A DNA stretch of 64,000 nucleotides from Bacteroidota bacterium (GTDB lineage: Bacteria; Bacteroidota; Bacteroidia; Chitinophagales; BACL12): positions 778,501 to 842,500 of the forward strand of contig JADJJZ010000003.1 in the NCBI GenBank assembly GCA_016706255.1, read 5' to 3'. Position numbers and translations under genes: made by a program. The first letter of the stretch is position 1, and every line of letters starts with the position of its first letter. This document shows, piece by piece, positions 7,976 through 16,913 of this stretch. The notes below the pieces were generated by a model. That model was given only the letters and a program-made list of their open reading frames with translations. It was not told the origin of the DNA and did no database searches.

Positions 7976-8010
7976 AATCCTTGTCTTTTAGTTAAGACAA
8001 GGATTTATTT
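7976..8010. terminator. Bidirectional intrinsic terminator
   Basis: A perfect 12-bp stem (AATCCTTGTCTT / AAGACAAGGATT, 6-base loop, 7976-8005) is flanked by T-rich DNA on the plus strand and an A-run on the left that becomes T7 on the minus strand. It serves the convergent 7016 gene and fabI. Confidence 0.9.
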
Positions 8011-8034
8011 TAAATGAAATGATATAACTTTTAT

Positions 8035-8856
8035 TTATGCTTCATCTTTCGATAGCATATCCATAATTTCCTGACTAACACCAACTGAACTGAAACCACC
8101 ATCGTGATATAAATTCTGCATGGTAATCATACGACTTAAATCGCTGAACATGAATACACAATAATCGGCACAGGCATCAGCGCTTGCATTGCCTAAAGGT
8201 GAAAGGCTGTTGGCATAATTAAAAAATGCATCAAAACCTTTTACGCCACTTCCTGCAGTAGTCCAGGTTGGTGATTGCGAGATAGTATTTACCCTTACTT
8301 TTCTGAATTTACCATAGTGGTAACCAAAACTGCGGCCTATACTTTCTAAGGTTGCTTTAGCCTCAGCCATATCGCTATAACTTGGGAATGTACGTTGAGC
8401 AGCGATGTAGGTTAATCCTAATACACTACCCCATTCACTGATAGCATCTTTTTTATAAGCAGATTGTAATACTTTGTGAAATGAAACAGCTGAAACATCA
8501 AGTGTTTTCATCAAAAACTCATAACTTAAATCTGTATAAGCACGATTTTTACGCACGTTCGGACTCATGCCGATTGAGTGTAAAATAAAATCTATTTTAC
8601 CGCCTAACACTTCTACTGAACGGTCAATCAGTTTTTCCAGATCTTCAATACTGGTTGCGTCAGCAGGTATTATTTCAGTTTTACATTTTTCAGCTAATTG
8701 ATTAATTGCACCCATACGCATTGCAATTGGTGCATTGGTTAAGGTGAAAGTAGCACCTTCTTCAAAACATTTTTCGGCAACTTTCCATGCAATTGAACTT
8801 TCATCTAAGGCACCGAAAATAATTCCTCTTTTTCCTTTTAATAATTGATGAGCCAT
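8035..8856 (-). CDS. fabI: Enoyl-[acyl-carrier-protein] reductase (FabI type)
   Basis: FabI performs the last, NAD(P)H-dependent reduction of each fatty-acid elongation cycle in the cytoplasm. The 273-residue protein has the divergent-SDR features of the family: the nucleotide site near the N-terminus ('GIIFGALDESSIAWKVA'), 'DFILHSIGMSP', and the catalytic pair Tyr160 and Lys167 in 'PSYSDMAEAKATL', with a second conserved Tyr150 in 'GLTY'. Family length is about 260, so it is full length. FabI is the target of triclosan-type inhibitors. The gene is followed by a strong terminator and separated from the next minus-strand gene by 53 bases. Confidence 0.96.
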   Translation of the reverse strand: MAHQLLKGKRGIIFGALDESSIAWKVAEKCFEEGATFTLTNAPIAMRMGAINQLAEKCKTEIIPADATSIEDLEKLIDRSVEVLGGKIDFILHSIGMSPNVRKNRAYTDLSYEFLMKTLDVSAVSFHKVLQSAYKKDAISEWGSVLGLTYIAAQRTFPSYSDMAEAKATLESIGRSFGYHYGKFRKVRVNTISQSPTWTTAGSGVKGFDAFFNYANSLSPLGNASADACADYCVFMFSDLSRMITMQNLYHDGGFSSVGVSQEIMDMLSKDEA

Positions 8857-8909
8857 ATTAGTGGTTTTTAGTGATTGTAACGTCGCGAAAATACAAAGTT
8901 TTCCTTTGC

Positions 8910-9431
8910 TTAATCCTTAATTTTAATGCGATTCTTCTTTTTCTTCCGCTTTTCGTAAGCTAGATCCTGATACTTTTTAGTGAGCATTAAAAAGGCAGCC
9001 TGGGTTTCCTCTTTGCTGGAAGGCGTGTCAGAAATGCTATAACTACCCTTTTGCGAGATATCTGTCAGTTTGTTTTTTTTGAAGATATACCTTCCTGTAT
9101 AAGTAACTTTTATCGTGTCGGAATTTACCGGCGGCGTAGCATTCGCATTATATAATCGTTGATATTCATTTATCAGACTAATGGAATCGTTCCAATAATA
9201 ATATTCACGGCGAACATCCCCGAAATTAAAACCGAAAAAGGTTTCTATCTTATACAAGGAGTCGTTTTTAAAGTAAGCCTTAAAAGTGGCACCCTTTTCA
9301 GGCATTGCCTGCACAAAAGTGGAATCGGCAATCAAAACGTAGTAATGGCTACGCGGCTTTTTGGTGTTTTGCGCTTCAGCTGAACTAATCAGCGAAACGG
9401 CTAAAAGCATAATGAAGAGTTTTTTAAGCAT
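8910..9431 (-). CDS. Small exported protein of unknown function
   Basis: 173 residues with a clear signal peptide (MLKKLFIMLLAVSLISSAEA, cleavage near AEA-QN). The mature part is polar and rich in Tyr, Asp and Lys, with a very basic tail (KRKKKKNRIKIKD). It has the look of a periplasmic or outer-membrane-associated beta protein ('FKNDSLYKIETFFG', 'YYYWNDS'), but no family is recognised. It is divergent from cytochrome oxidase subunit III with overlapping promoters in the 54-base gap. Confidence 0.75.
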   Translation of the reverse strand: MLKKLFIMLLAVSLISSAEAQNTKKPRSHYYVLIADSTFVQAMPEKGATFKAYFKNDSLYKIETFFGFNFGDVRREYYYWNDSISLINEYQRLYNANATPPVNSDTIKVTYTGRYIFKKNKLTDISQKGSYSISDTPSSKEETQAAFLMLTKKYQDLAYEKRKKKKNRIKIKD

Positions 9432-9442
9432 AAGTTGAAAAA

Positions 9443-9450
9443 CAAAGTTA
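9443..9450 (-). promoter_or_regulatory. -7 promoter box for the exported protein at 8910
   Basis: The minus strand reads TAACTTTG, an exact TAnnTTTG match, 12 bases before the start codon at 9431. A TTG lies 16 bases upstream, shorter than the usual 19-21. Confidence 0.5.
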
Positions 9451-9473
9451 GCAGATAAATTGTTATCAAAACG

Positions 9474-9481
9474 TAATTTTG
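9474..9481 (+). promoter_or_regulatory. -7 promoter box for cytochrome oxidase subunit III
   Basis: TAATTTTG is an exact TAnnTTTG match. The ATG follows after only 4 bases, where transcription would be expected to begin, so the mRNA may be leaderless. Confidence 0.5.
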
Positions 9482-9485
9482 CCCA

Positions 9486-10094
9486 ATGGCACTAACCCGA
9501 ACAAATAACTCAGGTGAAAAACCACTCATCAAAAACCCTGCTATAATTGTAGTAAATTTTTTGCTGGTTGGTATTGTAGTGCTTTTTTTAGCCTTTTCTT
9601 ATGGTTATTTTGCCTTCAAAAATGAGGACTGGATTGCATTTCGGCTGCCAAGGGTGTTTTGGCTCAGCACCTTATTTATTATTCTGGTAAGCGTGCTTTT
9701 GCGCAAAACAGTGCATTTTTATGATAAAGACAATGCCTTAAAATTGCGGATTCACGTGGGTATTGCCCTTATTTTTGCAACTGCTTTTGTAGTTTGCCAA
9801 TGGATAGGCTGGCAGCAATTACATAGCCGGAATCTTCATCTTGACACCTCAACCAGTGTTTCATATATATACCTACTAACCGGTTTGCATGCCATTCACG
9901 TTTTGGTAGGGATGGTTTTTTTAATAACCGCATTTTTCCGCGTTTATAAACATACCGGAAGCCAGGTGAATGCGCTAATTTATTTTTCGGACCCAATTAG
10001 AAGAAGTCGTTTTAAAATGTTGGCTACCTACTGGCATACTATCGATTTATTGTGGGTGTATTTGTTTCTTGCGTTTTTATACAATCACACCTAA
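9486..10094 (+). CDS. Cytochrome c oxidase subunit III-like protein
   Basis: A 202-residue membrane protein with five predicted helices, the size of the five-helix heme-copper oxidase subunit III. Signature parts are 'TGLHAIHVLVGMVFLI' and the C-terminal 'MLATYWHTIDLLWVYLFLAF', the conserved 'YWH..D..W' of the family. Subunit III stabilises the catalytic subunit in the inner membrane and does not bind heme. No other oxidase genes are nearby, so the rest of the complex must be elsewhere. This could also be a quinol-oxidase or cbb3-like variant; the family is sure, the exact complex is not. Confidence 0.88.
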   Translation: MALTRTNNSGEKPLIKNPAIIVVNFLLVGIVVLFLAFSYGYFAFKNEDWIAFRLPRVFWLSTLFIILVSVLLRKTVHFYDKDNALKLRIHVGIALIFATAFVVCQWIGWQQLHSRNLHLDTSTSVSYIYLLTGLHAIHVLVGMVFLITAFFRVYKHTGSQVNALIYFSDPIRRSRFKMLATYWHTIDLLWVYLFLAFLYNHT

Positions 10095-10110
10095 GTTATT
10101 TAAATGGCAT

Positions 10111-10144
10111 AAAAAAACCCCTCCGGTATCACCCGAAGAGGTTT
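10111..10144 (-). terminator. Intrinsic terminator for the Lys/Ala-rich gene
   Basis: The arms 10115-10126 and 10133-10144 pair over 12 bp. On the minus-strand RNA the two imperfect positions become G-U pairs, and the stem is followed by T7, so it acts mainly for the minus-strand gene ending at 10155. Confidence 0.75.
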
Positions 10145-10154
10145 GTTTCACTCC

Positions 10155-10595
10155 TTAACCAACTATATAAAAAATTACTCGTCTTTTTTTATCGTGTTTG
10201 CGTTGCAGTTTTGCTTTCGCTTCTGCTTTGCTACCGGATTTTGCTTTCACTTCTGCTTTATGCGCTTTTACTTTTTCTTTATCGGTAGTTGTTTGCGCAT
10301 CATGATGTTCTTTTACGGCTGCTTTCGCTTCGCCTTTAGTTTCGTATTTACCTTTTAACTCATCTTTATGTTTTGCAGCAATTGCTCTTTTTGAAGGAGT
10401 AGCGGCTTTTTTAGCAACCGGTTTTTTTTCGGCTTTTTGGTTTACTACTGCAGCTTTACTTTTTTCGGTAGTTGCAGCTTTCACCTTTTCTTTCTTTTCA
10501 CCTGCTACTTTCGAATCGCCACTTGCTGTTTGAGCAAACATGTTGGTAGATAAAACCATCATCGCGATTGTCATCATTACCATTATCTTTTTCAT
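10155..10595 (-). CDS. Exported Lys/Ala-rich low-complexity protein
   Basis: 146 residues: a signal peptide (MKKIMVMMTIAMMVLSTNMFA, cut before QTASG) followed by a chain dominated by Lys, Ala and Glu with repeats such as 'AEKKPVAKKAATPSKRA' and 'KAHKAEVKAKSGSKAEAKAK', strongly basic overall. Composition recalls histone H1-like or PA-rich tails, but an exported location argues against a chromosomal role; binding to anionic envelope polymers is a guess. The last residues (RRVIFYIVG) are oddly hydrophobic. A terminator follows directly. No family is recognised. Confidence 0.65.
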   Translation of the reverse strand: MKKIMVMMTIAMMVLSTNMFAQTASGDSKVAGEKKEKVKAATTEKSKAAVVNQKAEKKPVAKKAATPSKRAIAAKHKDELKGKYETKGEAKAAVKEHHDAQTTTDKEKVKAHKAEVKAKSGSKAEAKAKLQRKHDKKRRVIFYIVG

Positions 10596-10764
10596 AATTT
10601 TAAGTTTTAGTAGTTAATCAATTATTTGATACATGAAATACGAATACCGTGCCAAACTGGTATCATTATAACGCATGATACCCCATTTAAAACAGCAAAA
10701 TCAATTATAACATCTTGAAATTCAACATTTTATAAATTTTCATCGATTTATCAATTTCTGTTTA

Positions 10765-10772
10765 TACTTTTG
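10765..10772 (+). promoter_or_regulatory. -7 promoter box for tRNA-Pro
   Basis: TACTTTTG is an exact TAnnTTTG match 13 bases before the tRNA 5' end. Confidence 0.5.
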
Positions 10773-10785
10773 CGCTCAACATAAA

Positions 10786-10859
10786 CGGGATGTAGCTCAG
10801 CCCGGTAGAGCACACGTCTGGGGGGCGTGGGGTCGCAAGTTCGAATCTTGTCATCCCGA
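10786..10859 (+). tRNA. tRNA-Pro (anticodon GGG)
   Basis: The cloverleaf is complete over 74 bases: acceptor arms CGGGATG / CATCCCG, D arm with TAGCTCAG, anticodon stem CACGT / GCGTG with loop CTGGGGG (anticodon GGG), and T arm with GTTCGAATC. The 3' CCA is not encoded. Confidence 0.95.
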
Positions 10860-10992
10860 CACGTATTTTAGCTGCTTACCGGCAGCTATTTTTATTTACC
10901 TTCCGTTAATGTGTATTAAATTACCCAAACCATAGCTGAAGGCATACTAAATTTACCTCAGTTTTGGTTTATAACTCGATTAATTAAACAAT

Positions 10993-13029
10993 ATGCAGTT
11001 TGTATACCCGGCATTTTTATTTGGATTAGCAGCACTGGCAATTCCGGTTATTATACACCTGTTTAATTTTCGCAGGTTTAAAACGGTTTATTTTACTAAT
11101 GTTCGGTTTCTTAAAAACATACAGGAAGAAACTGCAACAAAAAGTAAACTGAAACATTTGTTTATTTTATTATCCCGTTTACTGGCAATTGCTTTTTTGG
11201 TTTTTGCATTTGCACAACCTTTTATTCCTTCTAACCAATCGGCAAAAACTACTGCACATCGTGCTGTAAGTATTTACATTGACAACAGCTTTAGTATGGA
11301 GGCTGTTAATAATGATGAACAATTATTAAATATTGCTAAACGCAAAGCGGAAGAAATTGTACAGGGATATACAGTTGATGATAAATTTCAATTGCTTACA
11401 AACGACATGGAAGCAAAACATCAGCGACTGGTAAGTAAAGATGAAATGTTGCAGATGATAGCGCAGGTGCAACGAACACCTGAAGTGCGCAATATGGATG
11501 AAATTTTTAAACGCCAGAAAGATATTTTAAATCGCGAAGATGCCGGAACACAAAAGTTGATTTACAGTTTAAGCGATTTTCAAAAAAATGCCGGTGGCTT
11601 CGAAAATGATACCACCTTTAATATTAACCTCGTTCCACTTAAAAGTAACGAACAGCGCAACCTTACTGTTGATTCTGTTTGGTTTGCTACACCGGTTCAA
11701 ATTTTAAATCAGCCATTACAACTTTGTTATACAATAAGTAATTACGGCAGTGAAGAAATAACCAACGCGCCGGTTTCTTTAAAATTAAATGAACAAATTA
11801 AATCTATCGCCGACATTACGGTTGGAGCTTATAGTAAAATTACTGATACCATGTCGTTCACACTTACTGAACCGGGCTGGTATAATGGCGAATTGAGCGT
11901 AAAAGATTATCCGGTAACTTTTGATGATGTATTATATTTTACTTTTAAACCGGTAAGTCAGATTCCGGTAATTACCATTAATGGAAATGCTGAAAATCCA
12001 TTTTTAAAATCACTGATCGGGAAAAATAATTTCTTCGCAACAACTAATAATGCTGTTACACAAATTGATTTTAATGCTTTAGATAAATTTGATTTAATTA
12101 TTTTAAATGAAGTAAAATCTATTTCCGGAGGTTTATCCGCAGCATTAAATCAACAATTGGAACGCGGTTGTAATATTATTATCTTCCCCGCAATTGATAT
12201 GGATTTAAATTCTGTAAATGCATTTTTGCAAAGTAACAGTGTTGGCACATATGGCAATCTCCAAAAAAGAAACAGAAACGTGATTGCCATTAATACGAAA
12301 AATCCTGTTTTTACCGATGTATTTGAAAAAATACCTAAAAACTTATCGCTCCCTTATGCTGCCCAAAGTTTTGAAATAAATGCCTATGCCCAAACCATAG
12401 AAGAAATGGTAATGGAATTTGGCGACCACAGGCCAATGGTTGCCGGATATCCTGTTAAGCAGGGAACGATTTACCTTTCTGCTGTGCCACTCGATCGTGA
12501 AATAACTGATTTGCCCGTGCAGGCGAGTTTATTTGCACCAATGATGTATAAAATTGCTGTCAGCACACAAAAAGAAGCATCATTATATGCCACAATCGGC
12601 GATACAAAATGGCTGGAGCTACCGGGTATCAATTTGAGCGGTGATGCCACTTTAAAAGTGAAAAGTGCAGACAATGAATTTATACCTGAAATCAGAAAAA
12701 CCGGCAACCGAACTGCTGTTAACCTAAGCGCCTATACAAATACAGCCGGAACTTATGCCATTGAAACTGCAGGAAATGCAATACCGCAAACAGGTCAAAC
12801 CCTGGCTTTAAATTACGACAGAAGTGAGTCAGACCTGAGTTTCGAATCAGAGGAAAGCCTGAAAACACTTTACAATGCTAAGAACATCACTATTTTAGAT
12901 AATACCGGCAGAAACTTTGCAAACGTTGTTACACAGATGAGCATTGGGACACCGCTATGGAAATTTTGTATTATATTTGTGCTGATATTCCTTGCGGCGG
13001 AGATCCTGTTAATCCGTTTTTTGCCGTAG
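10993..13029 (+). CDS. BatA-type membrane protein with vWA-like domain
   Basis: 678 residues. The N-terminus has the BatA/aerotolerance double transmembrane anchor (MQFVYPAFLFGLAALAIPVI, then 'HLFNFRRFKTVYFTNVRFL' and a second helix). The next region begins like a von Willebrand A domain with a MIDAS-type 'IDNSFSMEAV'. A last transmembrane helix (FCIIFVLIFLAAEILLI) ends the protein. Such proteins are common in Bacteroidota and sit in the inner membrane with a large periplasmic part; the exact role is unknown. It is followed 12 bases later by the dihydroorotase-like gene, a pairing often seen in this phylum. Confidence 0.85.
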   Translation: MQFVYPAFLFGLAALAIPVIIHLFNFRRFKTVYFTNVRFLKNIQEETATKSKLKHLFILLSRLLAIAFLVFAFAQPFIPSNQSAKTTAHRAVSIYIDNSFSMEAVNNDEQLLNIAKRKAEEIVQGYTVDDKFQLLTNDMEAKHQRLVSKDEMLQMIAQVQRTPEVRNMDEIFKRQKDILNREDAGTQKLIYSLSDFQKNAGGFENDTTFNINLVPLKSNEQRNLTVDSVWFATPVQILNQPLQLCYTISNYGSEEITNAPVSLKLNEQIKSIADITVGAYSKITDTMSFTLTEPGWYNGELSVKDYPVTFDDVLYFTFKPVSQIPVITINGNAENPFLKSLIGKNNFFATTNNAVTQIDFNALDKFDLIILNEVKSISGGLSAALNQQLERGCNIIIFPAIDMDLNSVNAFLQSNSVGTYGNLQKRNRNVIAINTKNPVFTDVFEKIPKNLSLPYAAQSFEINAYAQTIEEMVMEFGDHRPMVAGYPVKQGTIYLSAVPLDREITDLPVQASLFAPMMYKIAVSTQKEASLYATIGDTKWLELPGINLSGDATLKVKSADNEFIPEIRKTGNRTAVNLSAYTNTAGTYAIETAGNAIPQTGQTLALNYDRSESDLSFESEESLKTLYNAKNITILDNTGRNFANVVTQMSIGTPLWKFCIIFVLIFLAAEILLIRFLP

Positions 13030-13041
13030 TAAAAATCAACT

Positions 13042-14307
13042 ATGCATTGCATCATTCAGGGAGTAAAGATTATAGACCCAACCTCACCTCATCATCTTTC
13101 AGTTAAATCTATTCGTATTCATAACGGTGTAATTGCCGAAATTGCTGATGTTATCACCAACAGCGATGCCGAGGTTTACGATTATTCCGGAAATTGTATT
13201 TCACCCGGATGGGTTGATATGCTGGCCGCTTTTGGCGACCCGGGTCATGAATACAAAGAAACAATAGCTACCGGAACAGCCGCTGCAGCTGCCGGTGGAT
13301 TTACAACGGTTTGTTTAATGCCCAATACAGAGCCGGCATTACACAGTAAAGCTGAAATAGAATACGTTATAAATAAATCGGCTGCATCACCGGTTACTGT
13401 TTTACCTTATGGCGCAATTACCAAAAACAGAGAAGGTAAAGAACTAACTGAAATTTACGACATGCATTATGCCGGAGCAGTTGGTTTTACTGATGCTGAT
13501 GTTGCTATTCGCGATACCGGAATTATGTTGCGCAGTCTGCAATATGTTAAACCATTTAATGGCGTAATTATAAATATTCCCAACGATCATAAAATTGTTG
13601 GAAATGCAAATGTGAATGAAGGGGTAATGAGCGTGCAGCTCGGTATGTATGGTATTCCGGATGTGTTGGAAGAATTAATGGTAATTCGCGATATTAAATT
13701 AGCTGAATATGCTGATTCAAATGTGCACCTCGGGGTAATTTCTTCAGCAAAATCGTTACCTCATATTCGCGATGCTAAAAAGCGTGGAATAAAAATTACA
13801 GCGGGTATTGCTGCTTATCAGATTTATTTCGACGAATCGGTTTTACATGATTACGATACTAAATTCAAAGTGAATCCACCACTTCGAACAAAAGAAGATA
13901 TAACGGCGTTAATAAGTGCTATGCAAGATGGAACTATTGATGTAGTTTGCAGTTATCATTTGCCACATGAAAATGACGCAAAAGAAATTGAATTCGAATA
14001 CGCTGCTTTTGGAATGGAAAGTTTGGAAGCTACTTTTGGTGCTGTGAATTATGCAGTCGGTAATGCTGTTTCAACTGAAACATTAATCACCATGCTGGCA
14101 ATTAATCCGCGCAAAATTTTACAACTGCCTGTGCCATCAGTTAAACAAGATGGGTTGGCAGAATTAACCATTTTTAATGAAAGTGAAATTGCAGATTTTG
14201 CCGATTCTAATATTAAGTCGCGTTCACACAATACAGCTTTTATCGGAAAAAAGATGAAAGGTAAACCGCTGGCAATTATTAATAACAATCAATTTAAAGC
14301 TATATAA
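13042..14307 (+). CDS. Dihydroorotase homologue lacking the metal site
   Basis: 421 residues, full length for type I dihydroorotase (amidohydrolase fold). The fold markers are present: 'GNCISPGWVDM', 'ATGTAAAAAGGFTTVCLMPNT', 'FKVNPPLRTKEDI' and 'FAAFGMESLEATFG'-like end ('YAAFGMESLEATFGAVNYAV'). However, the metal-binding DxHxHxR motif reads 'DMLAAFGDPG', so both histidines and the substrate arginine are lost, and the catalytic Asp motif 'DHAPH' reads 'YHLPH'. It therefore probably does not hydrolyse dihydroorotate; it may be a structural pseudo-enzyme, as known for the PyrX partner of aspartate transcarbamoylase. The operon continues with a DUF4199 gene one base later. Confidence 0.88.
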   Translation: MHCIIQGVKIIDPTSPHHLSVKSIRIHNGVIAEIADVITNSDAEVYDYSGNCISPGWVDMLAAFGDPGHEYKETIATGTAAAAAGGFTTVCLMPNTEPALHSKAEIEYVINKSAASPVTVLPYGAITKNREGKELTEIYDMHYAGAVGFTDADVAIRDTGIMLRSLQYVKPFNGVIINIPNDHKIVGNANVNEGVMSVQLGMYGIPDVLEELMVIRDIKLAEYADSNVHLGVISSAKSLPHIRDAKKRGIKITAGIAAYQIYFDESVLHDYDTKFKVNPPLRTKEDITALISAMQDGTIDVVCSYHLPHENDAKEIEFEYAAFGMESLEATFGAVNYAVGNAVSTETLITMLAINPRKILQLPVPSVKQDGLAELTIFNESEIADFADSNIKSRSHNTAFIGKKMKGKPLAIINNNQFKAI

Positions 14308-14308
14308 T

Positions 14309-14842
14309 TTGGAAAATACCAATACGGATTCGGTAGAAAAAACGGGCTCCCGTAAACCAATCGTAGTGCGCAATGGTATTGTGTTGTCGCTCATATTAAT
14401 GGGTATTTTACTCACAGTACATTTTTTTGATGTGGGTTATATGAACGAGCGCATTGCCTTGGGTAATATGGTATTGTTGTTGGTTGCTATTATTGTAACC
14501 CAACTGGAAGTGCGGGATAAAATTTTCAAAGGTATTTTACCTTTCGACCGTGCTTTTGGAACTGCCATGATGGTAGTTTTGATTGTAACAGCAATATTTT
14601 CGATATTTACATTAATATTTTATTTGACTATCGGAAAAGAGTTGCTTGGGCAAATGCGGGAAATTGCAGAAAATTCGTTGCGTGCTGATGGTAAAACAGA
14701 GGAAGAAATAAAAGAATCGATGCAATTTACCAATCATAGTTTTACGCCAATTGGAACATTTGTTATGTCGTTGATCGGCATGTTGTTTTTTGGCACAATC
14801 AGCGCTTTAATTGCATCATTATTTACTCAAAGAAGAGCATAA
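14309..14842 (+). CDS. DUF4199 membrane protein
   Basis: 177 residues with four hydrophobic segments (near residues 22-40, 50-65, 85-112 and 150-172) and an amphipathic helix between the last two ('LGQMREIAENSLRADGKTEE'). This matches DUF4199, a Bacteroidota inner-membrane family of unknown function that is typically placed directly upstream of a GT2 glycosyltransferase, as here. The start is TTG at 14309, one base after the previous stop; the stop overlaps the next ATG by one base. Confidence 0.85.
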   Translation: MENTNTDSVEKTGSRKPIVVRNGIVLSLILMGILLTVHFFDVGYMNERIALGNMVLLLVAIIVTQLEVRDKIFKGILPFDRAFGTAMMVVLIVTAIFSIFTLIFYLTIGKELLGQMREIAENSLRADGKTEEEIKESMQFTNHSFTPIGTFVMSLIGMLFFGTISALIASLFTQRRA

Positions 14843-15798
14843 TGCAGATATCGGTTGTAATACCATTATTAAACGAAGAGGAAAGTTTACCTGAATTAAC
14901 ACAGTGGATTCATCGTGTTATGACGGATAATAATTTTTCGTACGAAATCATTTTTGTTGATGATGGCAGTCGCGATAAGTCATGGCAGATTATTGGTGAA
15001 TTGCACAATCAATTTCCTGCTGTAAAAGGGTTAAAATTCAGACGTAATTATGGCAAATCTGCAGCATTAAACGAAGGTTTTTCTGTGGCTCAAGGGGATG
15101 TAGTAATTACTATGGATGCCGATATGCAGGATAGTCCTGACGAAATTCCGGAATTGTATAAAATGATTATGGTCGATGGACTTGATTTGGTAAGCGGATG
15201 GAAAAAACGTCGCCATGACCCAATTTCAAAAACTATTCCTTCGAAATTTTTTAACTGGACAACCTCACAAATAACCGGAATTAAATTACACGATTTTAAC
15301 TGCGGATTAAAAGCATATAAAAAAGACCTGGTAAAGAGTATTGAGGTTTATGGCGAAATGCATCGTTATATTCCGCAAATAGCAAAAACTGCAGGTTTTT
15401 ATAAAATAGGAGAGAAGGTTGTAGAACACCGCGCGCGTAAATACGGGCAATCTAAATTTGGATGGGAGCGATTTATGAAAGGTTTTTTAGACCTTACATC
15501 CATAATGTTTGTTTCAAAATTCGGAAAAAAACCGATGCACCTTTTTGGCACCATGGGTTTTTTATCATTTTTAGTCGGTGGTATTATTACCATCTGGCTG
15601 ATTATTGAAAAATTGTTAAAAATGAACTCCGGTGAAAAGTACCGACAAATTACCGACCAGCCGTTATTTTATATCGCATTAGTTGCTATTATTGTTGGCG
15701 TGCAATTATTTGTTGCCGGATTTTTAGGTGAACTCATTTCACGAAATTCACCGGATAGAAATACTTATCAGGTAGACCAACAGATTGGTATCGCATGA
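14842..15798 (+). CDS. GT2 glycosyltransferase, polyprenyl-phosphate sugar synthase type
   Basis: 318 residues: a GT-A domain with 'IFVDDGSRDKSWQII' and the DxD-type 'ITMDADMQDSPDEIPEL', 'DFNCGLKAYKK', then 'KYGQSKFGWERFMKGF' and two C-terminal transmembrane helices. This layout is that of DPM1/GtrB-like enzymes that move a sugar from a nucleotide to undecaprenyl phosphate at the inner membrane. The sugar cannot be told. It overlaps the next glycosyltransferase by four bases (ATGA), so the two are translationally coupled. Confidence 0.9.
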   Translation: MQISVVIPLLNEEESLPELTQWIHRVMTDNNFSYEIIFVDDGSRDKSWQIIGELHNQFPAVKGLKFRRNYGKSAALNEGFSVAQGDVVITMDADMQDSPDEIPELYKMIMVDGLDLVSGWKKRRHDPISKTIPSKFFNWTTSQITGIKLHDFNCGLKAYKKDLVKSIEVYGEMHRYIPQIAKTAGFYKIGEKVVEHRARKYGQSKFGWERFMKGFLDLTSIMFVSKFGKKPMHLFGTMGFLSFLVGGIITIWLIIEKLLKMNSGEKYRQITDQPLFYIALVAIIVGVQLFVAGFLGELISRNSPDRNTYQVDQQIGIA

Positions 15799-16913
15799 AA
15801 ATTGTTTTACTTGGAACAGTTTGGCCGTATCGCGGTGGTTTGGCATCTTTTAATGAACGTTTACTCAAAGAATTTCAGGATAATGGTCACGAGGTAAATG
15901 CAATTACATTTACGTTACAATATCCCAATATTTTATTCCCCGGTAAAACACAATATTCAACTTCCCCGGCACCTGCAAATTTAAAAATTGAACGCACTGT
16001 AAATTCCGTAAATCCGCTTAATTGGATTAAAGTCGGCAAGCAAATTCAAAAACAAGCTCCTGATATTTTAATTATTAAATACTGGATGCCATTTATGGCC
16101 CCGTGTTTTGGTACCATTGCAAAAATTGCCAAAAAAAATAAAAAAACGAAGGTGATTTGTATCGCAGATAATATCATTCCGCACGAACAAAAGTTTTACG
16201 ACCAACGATTTACAAGATATTTTATTAATCAATGCGACAAGTTTGTGGTGATGAGTGCAAGTGTGTTAAAAGACCTTACGCAATTTGACCGCACTAAAAT
16301 GCGTGCAACAAACCCACACCCGTTATTCGATAATTTTGGTGAAAAGGTGAGTAAATCTGCTGCTTGCACTAAATTAAATCTTGCCCCAAATAAAAACTAT
16401 ATTTTATTTTTTGGATTTATTAGAGATTATAAAGGCCTCGATTTATTATTACAGGCAATGCCACAAATTAAATCGGATGTTGAATTAATTATTGCGGGCG
16501 AATATTATACCGATGATAAACCTTATCAGGAATTAATTGAAAAATATCAATTACAATCACGTGTTCATCAGTTTAATCATTTTATTGCCGATGAAGAAGT
16601 GAAGTATTTCTTTTGTGCTGCGGATATGGTGGTGCAACCCTATAAACATGCTACACAAAGTGGCGTAACACAAATTGCCTATCATTTTGAATTACCGATG
16701 TTGGTTACTAATGTTGGCGGGTTGCCGGAGATGGTTCCGGATTATAAAGTAGGCTATGTTACTGAGGTGGATTCAAATGCAATAGCTTCTGCCATTGATG
16801 ATTTTTATTTACATCAACGTGCAGCACAATTTATCGAAAATATTAAAGCTGAAAAATTGCGTTTTGGTTGGGACAGAATGATGCAGTCGATTATTGCACT
16901 TGCTGCTACCTAA
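15795..16913 (+). CDS. GT4-type glycosyltransferase
   Basis: 372 residues with a GT-B fold: N-terminal 'LGTVWPYRGGLASFNERLL' (glycine-rich acceptor side), inter-domain 'ILFFGFIRDYKGLDLLLQAM', and the donor-binding region 'VVQPYKHATQSGVTQIAYHF' followed by 'LVTNVGGLPEMV'. The usual Glu of the E-x7-E motif appears altered in this block, which some members tolerate. It transfers a sugar to a glycan or lipid acceptor on the cytoplasmic face. It is coupled to the GT2 gene before it and ends exactly where the convergent permease gene ends. Confidence 0.9.
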   Translation: MKIVLLGTVWPYRGGLASFNERLLKEFQDNGHEVNAITFTLQYPNILFPGKTQYSTSPAPANLKIERTVNSVNPLNWIKVGKQIQKQAPDILIIKYWMPFMAPCFGTIAKIAKKNKKTKVICIADNIIPHEQKFYDQRFTRYFINQCDKFVVMSASVLKDLTQFDRTKMRATNPHPLFDNFGEKVSKSAACTKLNLAPNKNYILFFGFIRDYKGLDLLLQAMPQIKSDVELIIAGEYYTDDKPYQELIEKYQLQSRVHQFNHFIADEEVKYFFCAADMVVQPYKHATQSGVTQIAYHFELPMLVTNVGGLPEMVPDYKVGYVTEVDSNAIASAIDDFYLHQRAAQFIENIKAEKLRFGWDRMMQSIIALAAT

